A stretch of DNA of 64,000 nucleotides, from assembly GCA_963710175.1 (NCBI GenBank), contig CAVPZC010000001.1:868001-932000 (forward strand), read 5' to 3'. This document shows, piece after piece, positions 41,353 to 49,168 of the stretch. The translations under genes were made by a program, and so were the position numbers. Position 1 is the stretch's first letter. Every line of letters starts with the position of its first letter. The stretch is from Phormidesmis sp963710175 (GTDB taxonomy: Bacteria > Cyanobacteriota > Cyanobacteriia > Phormidesmidales > Phormidesmidaceae). The notes beneath the pieces are model-generated. The model worked only from the letters and a program-made list of their open reading frames with translations. It was not told where the DNA came from and made no database searches.

Positions 41353-42078
41353 TTGCGAGCCTGTGTTATAGCAATAGGTCAACCAGAGGTGACAGCTGTG
41401 AGCGTTAGTAATTTTGAGATTCGGCCAGGTCAACTGCTGAAGGATGCCTTCACCTATACGCCGCCGCTATACCTGCCGTTATTAGCTTTCTTCTTACCGA
41501 GCTTTTTAACCTCACTGCTGCTGCTGGGAATGACGCCGGGTGCAACCGTGCTAATTAGAGTGGTCAATTTTTTTGGAATTGTTCCCTTTGTGACAGGAGC
41601 GGCTATTTTTTATGCTCACCAGAATCTGACCAATCGAGGGGCTACCCTACCAGATTCGATGCAGGCCGCAGGCGAAAGATTTATTCAGCTGGTGATTTTG
41701 ACCGCTATTACAGCGACGGTGCTGATCTTTGGCTTCCTCCTCTTTGTGATTCCGGGTATCTACTTGCTGGTTCGGCTGTCTTTCTCTTTCTATGCGCTCA
41801 TGATTGAGCGTCGTTCTGCGGTTAACTCGCTCAGCCGAAGCTGGCAGCTCACAAAAGGACACTGGAGGAAGATATTTTCGGCGCTGGCTATTCTGTTCCT
41901 AGCCATTTTCATGCCGGCAGTGGTCGTCCTGGCGATCGCTACCATTATCGATCCGGCTGGTGTGGACATTGGCGGGGCTTTGATCGGGTTTTTAATCGGC
42001 CCACCGATCTCGGTTTATTATGTTCTTCTGTTTATGAGCTTTGTCAATTTGGCAAGCGAGCCTGTCAATGAAAAGTAG
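41353..42078 (+). CDS. Multi-pass membrane protein, DUF975-like
   Basis: At most 241 residues; the real start is probably a GTG at 41389 or 41398 (VSNFEIRPGQLLKDAF). There are about five hydrophobic segments. The block FLLFVIPGIYLLVRLSFSFYALMIERRSAVNSLSRSWQLTKGHWRKIF resembles the signature of membrane families such as DUF975 and the glycerophosphodiesterase membrane domain (amphipathic helix after two helices). Function unknown. Confidence 0.75.
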   Translation: MRACVIAIGQPEVTAVSVSNFEIRPGQLLKDAFTYTPPLYLPLLAFFLPSFLTSLLLLGMTPGATVLIRVVNFFGIVPFVTGAAIFYAHQNLTNRGATLPDSMQAAGERFIQLVILTAITATVLIFGFLLFVIPGIYLLVRLSFSFYALMIERRSAVNSLSRSWQLTKGHWRKIFSALAILFLAIFMPAVVVLAIATIIDPAGVDIGGALIGFLIGPPISVYYVLLFMSFVNLASEPVNEK

Positions 42079-42157
42079 CTCACTCTAGACTTGTCTGTAC
42101 ACGCGCTCTGAAGTCTCACCCTGAAAACTGACTAACGGTGTCTCGCCGCTGCGAGAC

Positions 42158-42754
42158 ATGATAAGACACATGAAATTCAAGACTCCTCTCAATCTTTTTG
42201 TTGTTCTCTTCTTAATGGTGTCAGCCAGCGGGTGCGGCAGCCTGGCAACACTTTTAAAGGGAGAAGACCAGTCGGTGACAATCGATCCCGTTTCGCCCTC
42301 TGAACAGGCAGAACCAGGGGCTGTTGATTCATCTCTAGGAGAACTGACTCCTTCAGAGTCTAAAGCAGATACTTTCAGACAGATGAACTGCCAAGACCCT
42401 AGTGAGACAGATTATCTCTACGGTACTTATCAGATCGGTTGGGCGGCCCAGGGTATTCGTCATGAAGGAATCTTGCATTTGGAGGGCGATGTGGGCAAGA
42501 TGCGGATAAAGTTTTTCAATGCGGGTATCGAAGCCGAAGACACGGTAGATCAAGATATGTTTCTGGCCACTTGCCCTCAGGGGTTGCTCCTTTTAGGCGA
42601 GAATCCTAGAACGCCGGATACAGAGGAGTTGCACGCTACCTACGCCGCAGATAATATCTTAATCCGCCAAGAAACCGACGGCAGCTACACGCTGAAGGTG
42701 ATTGATAATCGAGGGGTGACTGCGCCCTTAGAACTTCAGAAGATAGAAGAGTAG
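42158..42754 (+). CDS. Lipoprotein of unknown function
   Basis: The signal peptide ends in lipobox SASGC (Cys at about residue 26, or 22 from the internal Met at position 5), so the protein is lipid-anchored. A Ser/Glu-rich linker leads to a ~125-residue beta-rich domain (LYGTYQIGWAAQGIRHEGILHLEG). I recognise no family. It is convergent with the next gene, only 4 bp apart. Confidence 0.75.
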   Translation: MIRHMKFKTPLNLFVVLFLMVSASGCGSLATLLKGEDQSVTIDPVSPSEQAEPGAVDSSLGELTPSESKADTFRQMNCQDPSETDYLYGTYQIGWAAQGIRHEGILHLEGDVGKMRIKFFNAGIEAEDTVDQDMFLATCPQGLLLLGENPRTPDTEELHATYAADNILIRQETDGSYTLKVIDNRGVTAPLELQKIEE

Positions 42755-42758
42755 CCGA

Positions 42759-43511
42759 TCACTCGTCTATTTGCACTTGGTCAAAGGTGATGCCGATCGC
42801 TACCCTATAGGGAATTTCGTACTGATCGCCGCTTTTGGTAGAGACCTGTAAGTGGCCGTGCTGCCATAGCCGCTTCCATTGAAAGATCACTCGCAGCTTG
42901 GTTTTTTCTTTTACCTGAAGACTGATCTTTTCGCCGTAGGTCAACCGGGTTCCTTCGGAGATAGAATAGTGGTCTTTTACGGTTCGCTGAAAAGTAGTTT
43001 TGAGCGTTCCTAACGTAAACAGATTGCCCCCCACTTCTCCGCCCAGAGAGGTCGCTTTTTCATAGTCAATTGTGTAGGATTGCGACCATTCTTTGCTAAT
43101 GGTAAATTCCCGAGTGATGGTAATTCTGCTCTGAGAGTTATCAATCAGCCGCTGCTCTGAGCCTAAATGTTCCTCAACCCGCTCTGTTTCTATGACGTTG
43201 AGCTGGCTGGCGTCTATGTTTTCAATGCCTACCTGAGGCATCTTAGACTGATCGCCTTTGACAGTAATCTCGCCGACGCGCTGCCGAACAATGCCCGACT
43301 TGGCACCTGAGAAAACCGACCACTTTTGGTTGCACTTAGGGCACTCTGCCACTGCCAGCGGATCCATCTCTGTATAAGCCGTCCGGAAAGGTAGAGCCTT
43401 GTCGCTCTGGTCAAAATACTTGGGGACAATCGGAGCCTGCCCGCAGAGGGGGCACCTCATCTTGGAATACACCATCTCGTGTTCTTTCGACAGTCCCAGT
43501 GAGTCAGACAT
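42759..43511 (-). CDS. Zinc-ribbon protein of unknown function
   Basis: A 250-residue soluble protein. Two CPxC pairs (CPLCG near residue 21 and CPKCN near residue 58) form a split zinc ribbon. The C-terminal 150 residues are beta-rich (ITREFTISKEWSQSYTIDYEKATSLGGEVGG), a pattern that recalls repeat-rich beta proteins but no family I can name. It is not in an obvious operon. Confidence 0.65.
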   Translation of the reverse strand: MSDSLGLSKEHEMVYSKMRCPLCGQAPIVPKYFDQSDKALPFRTAYTEMDPLAVAECPKCNQKWSVFSGAKSGIVRQRVGEITVKGDQSKMPQVGIENIDASQLNVIETERVEEHLGSEQRLIDNSQSRITITREFTISKEWSQSYTIDYEKATSLGGEVGGNLFTLGTLKTTFQRTVKDHYSISEGTRLTYGEKISLQVKEKTKLRVIFQWKRLWQHGHLQVSTKSGDQYEIPYRVAIGITFDQVQIDE

Positions 43512-43617
43512 AGGTTTTGGCTACAAGTTGTGGCTATTTTAAGTTTATAGCGCGGGCGATCGCCCAATAGCTGCTTTTGGCTTCCTGGTTGCAAGGTAGA
43601 ACGAGTACAAGGGCTTT

Positions 43618-44003
43618 TCAGGCTTTTTCATCCCGTCCGCTCTGGCATCGTGTGAATGCTTGCTGTGACGATGCTTTGGCAGCAATTAGCTTTTGATGCA
43701 GAGAGGGTGCATCTACTTCTAAAGGCTGTGGCATAGCATCAAATGCCTGCTCCTCAGATGTTAGATAAGCGTCGATGTCTGAACGGTTGCCAGGTAGAAA
43801 GTGATTGCTCCGTATATCTTCTCTAGGTTGAGCAAGGGATAGGTTTGAGCAATGCTTTCGGGAGGTAAACCTTGGCGAAAAGCATAAACGATGGAGTCTA
43901 AGGAAATTCGAGTGCCAACGATCCAGTACCCTTGGTTTTTGAACTCTATGTATGGTTTGCTCGCGACGACAGTCATAGAACCGACTTGGGATTTATCCTT
44001 CAT
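43618..44003 (-). pseudogene. DUF433 antitoxin-like gene with frameshift
   Basis: The first 70 residues match DUF433 (GYWIVGTRISLDSIVYAFRQGLPPESIAQTYPLLNLEKIYGAITFYLA), a small HTH family usually acting as antitoxin to a PIN-like DUF5615 toxin. The frame then ends early (TVQTSTLI, stop at 43761). Adding one base near 43790 restores the expected continuation NRSDIDAYLTSEEQAFDAM through to a stop at 43618, giving about 127 residues. Either a recent frameshift or a shortened functional protein. No DUF5615 gene follows. Confidence 0.7.
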
Positions 44004-44112
44004 AGGAAAGCAGTCACAAAGGTATCTAATAAGTTCACCGGAAGCAGGCAGCCATTATAGCTCGACCCACTAAACTGCGGTGTTCCTTTGTAGAGGCTTG
44101 TTATGTCTCTGA

Positions 44113-44724
44113 CTACTTTGATGGTAGCCTCGACTGAACAAAACTATACCCATGATCAAATCTTGGAATCATTCTGCAGTTAAGCCGGTTAAGTTCATCA
44201 ACAATATCAGGGCTGTCAAAGTCTTTAGAGTTTCGATTTAAGAAACAAGCTTGTTCTGGCAAACTACACTGCAAATGACTAATGACCGACGCATAAACAA
44301 GCGCATCTTGTGGCGTTAGATCGTACGTAGCTTCATAGTAGGCTCCCTCACTCAAAATACTAGCATTGAGTGCAACGATTTCTCCAACCTCAATCAGTCG
44401 ATTACGACATTGAATGAAGCGATACCTTTCTTCTTCGTTACTCTGTACCATCAAGCTGGCAATATCCCGAATGCTTTCAATACGACTTACATAAGAGGCT
44501 GTGCGTGACAGTTGACGTAGCTCAGCATCCAACGACTGTTGAAGTTCAAGGCGGCTTCGCGATTGGCGGTTCAGTTTTTCGTGGGGTTCAGCAAGACTAT
44601 AAGCCGGAATGATGAGCTTCGATTTTCTTGCTTCACAGAGTTGCAGAACCTGTTCACAGCTTAAACACTGCTCTTGATTGAAGGTTAGCTCTAGAACGAA
44701 GTTTGTTTCAACATAGATATTCAC
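44113..44724 (-). CDS. PIN-domain protein
   Basis: A 203-residue protein with PIN features. There is an N-terminal strand with acidic residue (NIYVETNFVLEL, Glu where Asp is usual), a central acidic helix, LTPQDALVYASVI (conserved Asp in the helix), and FLNRNSKDFDSPDI (terminal Asp pair). PIN domains are Mg2+-dependent RNases, often toxins. The start codon overlaps the stop of the upstream gene by 4 bp, so the two are translationally coupled. Expected partner function is therefore linked to the nuclease-like protein, not to a classic small antitoxin. Confidence 0.75.
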   Translation of the reverse strand: MNIYVETNFVLELTFNQEQCLSCEQVLQLCEARKSKLIIPAYSLAEPHEKLNRQSRSRLELQQSLDAELRQLSRTASYVSRIESIRDIASLMVQSNEEERYRFIQCRNRLIEVGEIVALNASILSEGAYYEATYDLTPQDALVYASVISHLQCSLPEQACFLNRNSKDFDSPDIVDELNRLNCRMIPRFDHGYSFVQSRLPSK

Positions 44725-45191
44725 GCAACTGCCTCATTCTCAAGCTTGCCTCCAACTAAGGCAGCATACAGTCCTGAATCAAGCAACCACTGTTGAGAAT
44801 CGTCAATGCTTTCAGGAAATTGCTCAGAATGAATTATCTCTCCAAGCCAAGATGCAACAATTAGTTCAAGGCTTGCTCCGCTGATCTGATCGGCTGTTAC
44901 TCCTGCTCTTTCAAAGTAAGGTTGAAGAATCGGAGATGCATCAATCGCGTAAGAAGGTTCGCTCTGCTCTTGATAAGCTTCAGCATTAGACCACAAGTAA
45001 AGTTTGTCTGGGAATACCATTAGAAAATACGGAGCTTTCGGGAAAGTGCCATGTGCGAGAATGTTGCGACGCAACTGTGCTGCCCACTCTGGCGATACAT
45101 TGCTTTTGCGCTTCACCTCAACTCCGAGAGCTAGTTGACCGTCACGATTTTCAATTGATAAGTCCCAGACCGAACCAGGTCTAATAGTCAT
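44721..45191 (-). CDS. Restriction-endonuclease-like partner of PIN protein
   Basis: A 156-residue soluble protein. Near the N-terminus WDLSIENRDGQLALGVEVKRKS looks like a PD-(D/E)xK nuclease core (Asp10, then Glu24-x-Lys26), followed by helices and a strand FLMVFPDKLYLW. The C-terminal half is helical. It is the first gene of a two-gene unit with the PIN gene. I do not recognise a named family. It could be an active nuclease, or an inactive binding partner. Confidence 0.6.
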   Translation of the reverse strand: MTIRPGSVWDLSIENRDGQLALGVEVKRKSNVSPEWAAQLRRNILAHGTFPKAPYFLMVFPDKLYLWSNAEAYQEQSEPSYAIDASPILQPYFERAGVTADQISGASLELIVASWLGEIIHSEQFPESIDDSQQWLLDSGLYAALVGGKLENEAVA

Positions 45192-45599
45192 AATAGAATA
45201 GACTCATTCAAGAACCAACTACTCTACTATTGTGACGTATAGTCAGTAGATTTTCGTTAGCTCTGAGAGGAGGGTAGGGGGTTCGTAGTCCACTAGATAA
45301 TGCTTTCGTAAGAAACTCAATGCTCATGTGGCTTGACGAAGGCGAAGAATCGGCTTATGCTCTGTAGCTATTGGTTGTGATGCCTATCACAGTCTCTCTT
45401 CTCAGAACTCAAACGACTTAGCGCTATCGGCAGGTGTGCAACCACCTAACCGATAGCTGACTCTCAAACTGGTATCAGCAGTCTAAGAGCTGAGGTCACT
45501 TTACCTTGGCTACCCTGATTTGCACTAGCTTTTGCGAGGTTAGCTGAGGCTTTTGAGTTCTGGTTTTCTCGCTAACCCTATTTGCGGAGACCAGATCTC
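45192..45599. other. Gap with one strong hairpin
   Basis: A 408-bp region without a gene. The main feature is a strong stem-loop at 45423-45457 described separately; a second weak inverted pair GTTAGC / GCTAAC lies near 45540-45576. Confidence 0.4.
45423..45457 (+). other. Strong bulged stem-loop
   Basis: GCTATCGG pairs with CCGATAGC and inner AGGTG with CACCT around loop TGCAAC. It lies about 145 bp before the small gene at 45600 and has no T-run. It may be part of a leader or small RNA; not matched to a known family. Confidence 0.4.
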
Positions 45600-45833
45600 A
45601 TGTTTATTCCTTCTACTGCGGGCGCTTTTGCGTCCACTGCTTCTGCTGCCAGCAGCCTACCAGCTGAACCGGTGCGGCATATGTTGTTTGGCAGTCCTGG
45701 CGCGGTGCAGGTGACCATTCAGCAATTGCATAAGCTGGGCTATGCTGAGCCAAATGACTGGAGCCAATTGCTGCCAACGGGCAGGCCCAATGAGGTAATG
45801 GCAATACTAACCAAGCGAGTGAGGGCGGTTTAG
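45600..45833 (+). CDS. Small conserved cyanobacterial protein
   Basis: A 77-residue protein from ATG 45600. The C-terminal 45 residues (RHMLFGSPGAVQVTIQQLHKLGYAEPNDWSQLLPTGRPNEVM) match a small protein type I associate with cyanobacteria; function unknown. The first 30 residues are Ala/Ser-rich. No membrane segment. Confidence 0.65.
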   Translation: MFIPSTAGAFASTASAASSLPAEPVRHMLFGSPGAVQVTIQQLHKLGYAEPNDWSQLLPTGRPNEVMAILTKRVRAV

Positions 45834-46070
45834 GGCGGCTTGCGCTTAGTGAACCTGAGTTTGTGAGGGTGTTAGCTGCGATCGCCCGCCCAATCCTTCC
45901 ATTTAACAGTGTGATCGCTCCTTTCACCCTCTATTTTCTGCCAACACTCAATACATAACGCAATTTGCATAGAGTAAATGCTTGGTTTCACCGCCTAAAA
46001 CTCCTGTTGGGAGGTGTGATCGCTTCTTAAAATGAAAGCTAGTAAAGCTTGCTGCTTCAGGATTGCACTT

Positions 46071-47621
46071 ATGTCTACGGCTGAACACTACGATGTGATT
46101 ATTATTGGTACCGGTGCCGGGGGTGGTACGCTGGCCCATCGGCTTGCGCCTAGCGGCAAAAAGATTTTAATCTTAGAGCGCGGCGCTTTTTTGCCAAAAG
46201 AGAAGCCCAACTGGAGCACAGACGCCGTCTTTCGCGATGGGCGCTACCAAACTAACGAAGTATGGAGCGATCGCAACGGCAACGACATTCATCCCGGCAT
46301 TGGCTACTGGGTCGGCGGCAGCACCAAGGTATATGGCGGCGCACTCTTCCGTCTGCGAGAAAAAGACTTTGACGAAGTGCCTCTATACGACGGCGTTTCA
46401 CCCGCTTGGCCGCTAAAGTACGAAGACTTTGAACCGTACTACGACCAGGCCGAAAATCTCTATCAGGTACATGGCAAACAGGGGCTAGACCCGACCGAGC
46501 CGCCGCGCCATCACGACTACTACTTTCCGCCCGTCAGTCATGAGCCGCGAATTGCAGAACTAGACAAGGCATTTCAGCGCAAAGGGCTTAAGCCGTTCTA
46601 CCTGCCGCTGTCTGTCAAGCTGAATGAAAAGGATGCTTTTTTGAGTGAGTGCATTCGTTGCAACACTTGCGATGGCTTTCCCTGCTTTATTGACGCCAAG
46701 TCAGATGCCGATGTTAACTGCATTCGCCCGACCATGCGCCATACTAACGTGCGGCTGATCACCGAAGCTAAGGTCAATAAGCTGCATACCAGCGCTTCGG
46801 GCCGCGAAGTGACCGGCGTAGAGGCAGAGATTGCCGGGGAGACTCAGACGTTCTCGGGAGATGTGGTGGTGGTGGCCTGTGGCTCGGTCAACTCGGCGGC
46901 GCTGCTGCTTAAGTCTGCTAATGAACAACATCCTCAGGGGCTAGCCAACAGTTCTGACCAGGTGGGCCGTAACTTTATGAAGCATCTGGCCGCGGCGATT
47001 GTCGGCCTGTCGCTCAAAGAGAATGCAACAGTGTTTCAAAAGACGCTGGCGATCAATGACTACTACTGGGGCGAACCGGGGTTTGACTATCCGATGGGTC
47101 ACATTCAGCTCTTGGGCAAAGTCAATTCCAAAATGCTGGCGCTAGATGTGCCCAAGATTGCCCCGGCCTTTGCGCTGAGACTGGCGGCGAAGCGATCAGT
47201 TGATTGGTGGCTCACTGGAGAAGATCGGCCAGATGAAAACAACCGGGTAATGGTAAAGAACGGCCAAATTAGCCTGCACTATCAGCCCAACAATGTAAAA
47301 CCCTTTAAGCGGCTGATTGAGCGGTGGAAAACAACTATGCGAGAGGTTGATAACGAGGGGCGTTTGCTGCCGCTGTCCTGGTACTTTAGTAAAATTTTGC
47401 CGATTGAGGCGATCGCCCACCAGGTCGGCACCTGTCGCTTTGGCACCGATCCGGCGACCTCTGTACTCGATCTTGACTGCAAAGCCCACGACCTGGACAA
47501 TCTCTATGTAGTAGACGGCAGCTTTTTCCCTTCGAGCGCCGCTGTCAATCCGTCACTGACGATTATGGCCAATGCAATGCGAGTAGGCGATCGCCTGCTA
47601 GAGCGTCTGAACGCAATGTAA
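46071..47621 (+). CDS. GMC-family FAD oxidoreductase
   Basis: 516 residues from ATG 46071 (frame open to 46032). It has the N-terminal FAD site IIGTGAGGGTLAHRLAPSGKKILILERG, the WVGGSTKVYGGALFR block, and the C-terminal GMC segment HQVGTCRFGTDPATSVLD with VVDGSFFPSSAAVNPSLTI. The family oxidises alcohols such as choline or glucose; the substrate cannot be assigned. Four Cys around ECIRCNTCDGFPC may bind metal or form disulfides, as in the fungal and bacterial cholesterol/alcohol oxidase-like branch. It lies 193 bp before chlN. Confidence 0.9.
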   Translation: MSTAEHYDVIIIGTGAGGGTLAHRLAPSGKKILILERGAFLPKEKPNWSTDAVFRDGRYQTNEVWSDRNGNDIHPGIGYWVGGSTKVYGGALFRLREKDFDEVPLYDGVSPAWPLKYEDFEPYYDQAENLYQVHGKQGLDPTEPPRHHDYYFPPVSHEPRIAELDKAFQRKGLKPFYLPLSVKLNEKDAFLSECIRCNTCDGFPCFIDAKSDADVNCIRPTMRHTNVRLITEAKVNKLHTSASGREVTGVEAEIAGETQTFSGDVVVVACGSVNSAALLLKSANEQHPQGLANSSDQVGRNFMKHLAAAIVGLSLKENATVFQKTLAINDYYWGEPGFDYPMGHIQLLGKVNSKMLALDVPKIAPAFALRLAAKRSVDWWLTGEDRPDENNRVMVKNGQISLHYQPNNVKPFKRLIERWKTTMREVDNEGRLLPLSWYFSKILPIEAIAHQVGTCRFGTDPATSVLDLDCKAHDLDNLYVVDGSFFPSSAAVNPSLTIMANAMRVGDRLLERLNAM

Positions 47622-47657
47622 ACATTGATGGCTGAATGTAAACAAAGCTTGGACAGC

Positions 47658-47727
47658 GGCAGACCCGCATAAGAGGATGTTTATACTGAGTGCGTCTGCC
47701 CAATTGTCTAGATCTAGAAAATTGGGC
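47658..47727 (+). other. Two overlapping hairpins before chlN
   Basis: GGCAGAC (47658-47664) pairs with GTCTGCC (47694-47700); GCCCAATT (47698-47705) pairs with AATTGGGC (47720-47727), with TCTAGA palindromes inside. They share three bases, so they cannot both form fully. Either the GMC gene's termination region or the chlN leader. Confidence 0.4.
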
Positions 47728-47814
47728 GGAAAACTTCCCTCTAAAGCGGCGGTCGGTCAAACGATTAGACTCGGTCGCATGCCTTAGAGCTTTAGTCCAA
47801 CAGCAGAGCAAAAT

Positions 47815-49101
47815 ATGGCGCTACAGCCTTGTACCGAAACGCCTCCCGAAACCATCACTGCCGATCTGCCCGTTCTTAAAGAGCGCGGGCAGAGAGAAGT
47901 CTTTTGCGGACTGACGGGGATCGTCTGGCTACACCGAAAGATGCAGGATGCGTTCTTTTTGGTGGTAGGCTCTCGCACCTGCGCGCACCTGATTCAGTCA
48001 GCCGCTGGCGTGATGATCTTCGCCGAACCTCGATTTGGCACCGCCATTTTAGGTGAACGCGATCTTGCTGGCCTAGCCGATGCCAATGACGAACTAGAGC
48101 GCGTCGTCGAGCAGCTTCTCAGCCGTCGGCCCGACATTGGCACGCTGTTTTTAGTCGGCTCCTGCCCTTCTGAGGTGATTAAGCTAGATCTGGCCAAAGC
48201 TGCCGAAAAGCTCAATCATCGCTACTTCCCGAAGGTGCGCATCCTCAACTATTCAGGCAGCGGTATCGAAACCACCTTTACGCAAGGCGAAGATGCCTGC
48301 CTGGGATCGATGGTGCCGGTCTTGCCGAGCAAAAGTAATGACGACCCGGCTCTGCTGGTGGTCGGCAGTCTGGCCGATGTCGTAGAAGATCAGTTCAAGC
48401 GGCTTTTTGACCAGATGGGCATTGGCCCGGTCTCCTTTTTCCCGCCGCGTCGCGCTGCCGATTTGCCGGCTGTCGGCAAGGGAACAAAGCTGCTGGTAGC
48501 CCAGCCATTCTTGAGTGAGACCGTGCGGCTCCTGATGAAGCGCGGCGCAGAGCTGCTGCCCTCACCCTATCCGTTTGGCGTAGAAGGGACGACGGCCTGG
48601 CTCAAAACGGCGGCTGATGCCTGGAATATTGATAAAGAAAGCTTTGAAGGGGCGATCGCACCGGCAGTCGCCAGAGCTAAGACTGGACTGGAGCGCTATC
48701 AGCAGGTATTAAATGGTCGCAAAGCCTTCCTTTTCCCCGATTCGCAGTTAGAAATTCCGCTGGCTCGCTTTCTCTCTAGAGAGTGCGGCATGGAGTTAAT
48801 CGAAGTAGGCACGCCTTACATTGATCGGCTGCTAATGGACGCAGAAATTGCCCTGCTGCCTGCCGGAACCGCCCTGTCGGAAGGTCAAGACGTAGAAAAA
48901 CAGCTCGACCGCTGCCGCGATGCCCGCCCGGATATTACGGTCTGCGGCCTGGGACTGGCCAATCCGCTAGAAGCAGAGGGGCTTTCGACGAAGTGGTCGA
49001 TTGAGCTAGTGTTTTCGCCGCTGCATGGCTACGACCAGGCCGCTGACCTGGCAGAACTGTTTGTCCGCTCCTCAGAAAGACGCAGGCGGCTAGCCGTCTG
49101 A
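47815..49101 (+). CDS. chlN: Light-independent protochlorophyllide reductase subunit N
   Basis: ChlN and ChlB form the catalytic NB component of dark-operative protochlorophyllide reductase, reducing ring D of protochlorophyllide. The three cluster ligands are at Cys31, Cys56 and Cys117, with the same spacing as Cys26/51/112 of the characterised bacterial BchN. Sequence CGLTGIVWLHRKMQDAFFLVVGSRTC is diagnostic. Length 428 residues, normal. It is first in a chlN-chlB-chlL operon, with a 67-bp gap to chlB. Confidence 0.97.
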   Translation: MALQPCTETPPETITADLPVLKERGQREVFCGLTGIVWLHRKMQDAFFLVVGSRTCAHLIQSAAGVMIFAEPRFGTAILGERDLAGLADANDELERVVEQLLSRRPDIGTLFLVGSCPSEVIKLDLAKAAEKLNHRYFPKVRILNYSGSGIETTFTQGEDACLGSMVPVLPSKSNDDPALLVVGSLADVVEDQFKRLFDQMGIGPVSFFPPRRAADLPAVGKGTKLLVAQPFLSETVRLLMKRGAELLPSPYPFGVEGTTAWLKTAADAWNIDKESFEGAIAPAVARAKTGLERYQQVLNGRKAFLFPDSQLEIPLARFLSRECGMELIEVGTPYIDRLLMDAEIALLPAGTALSEGQDVEKQLDRCRDARPDITVCGLGLANPLEAEGLSTKWSIELVFSPLHGYDQAADLAELFVRSSERRRRLAV

Positions 49102-49168
49102 AGCGATCACCAGTTGCATTCAGCCCTTTAAGACCCCCGCTAAGAAACTTGAACTATACGCTTGAACT

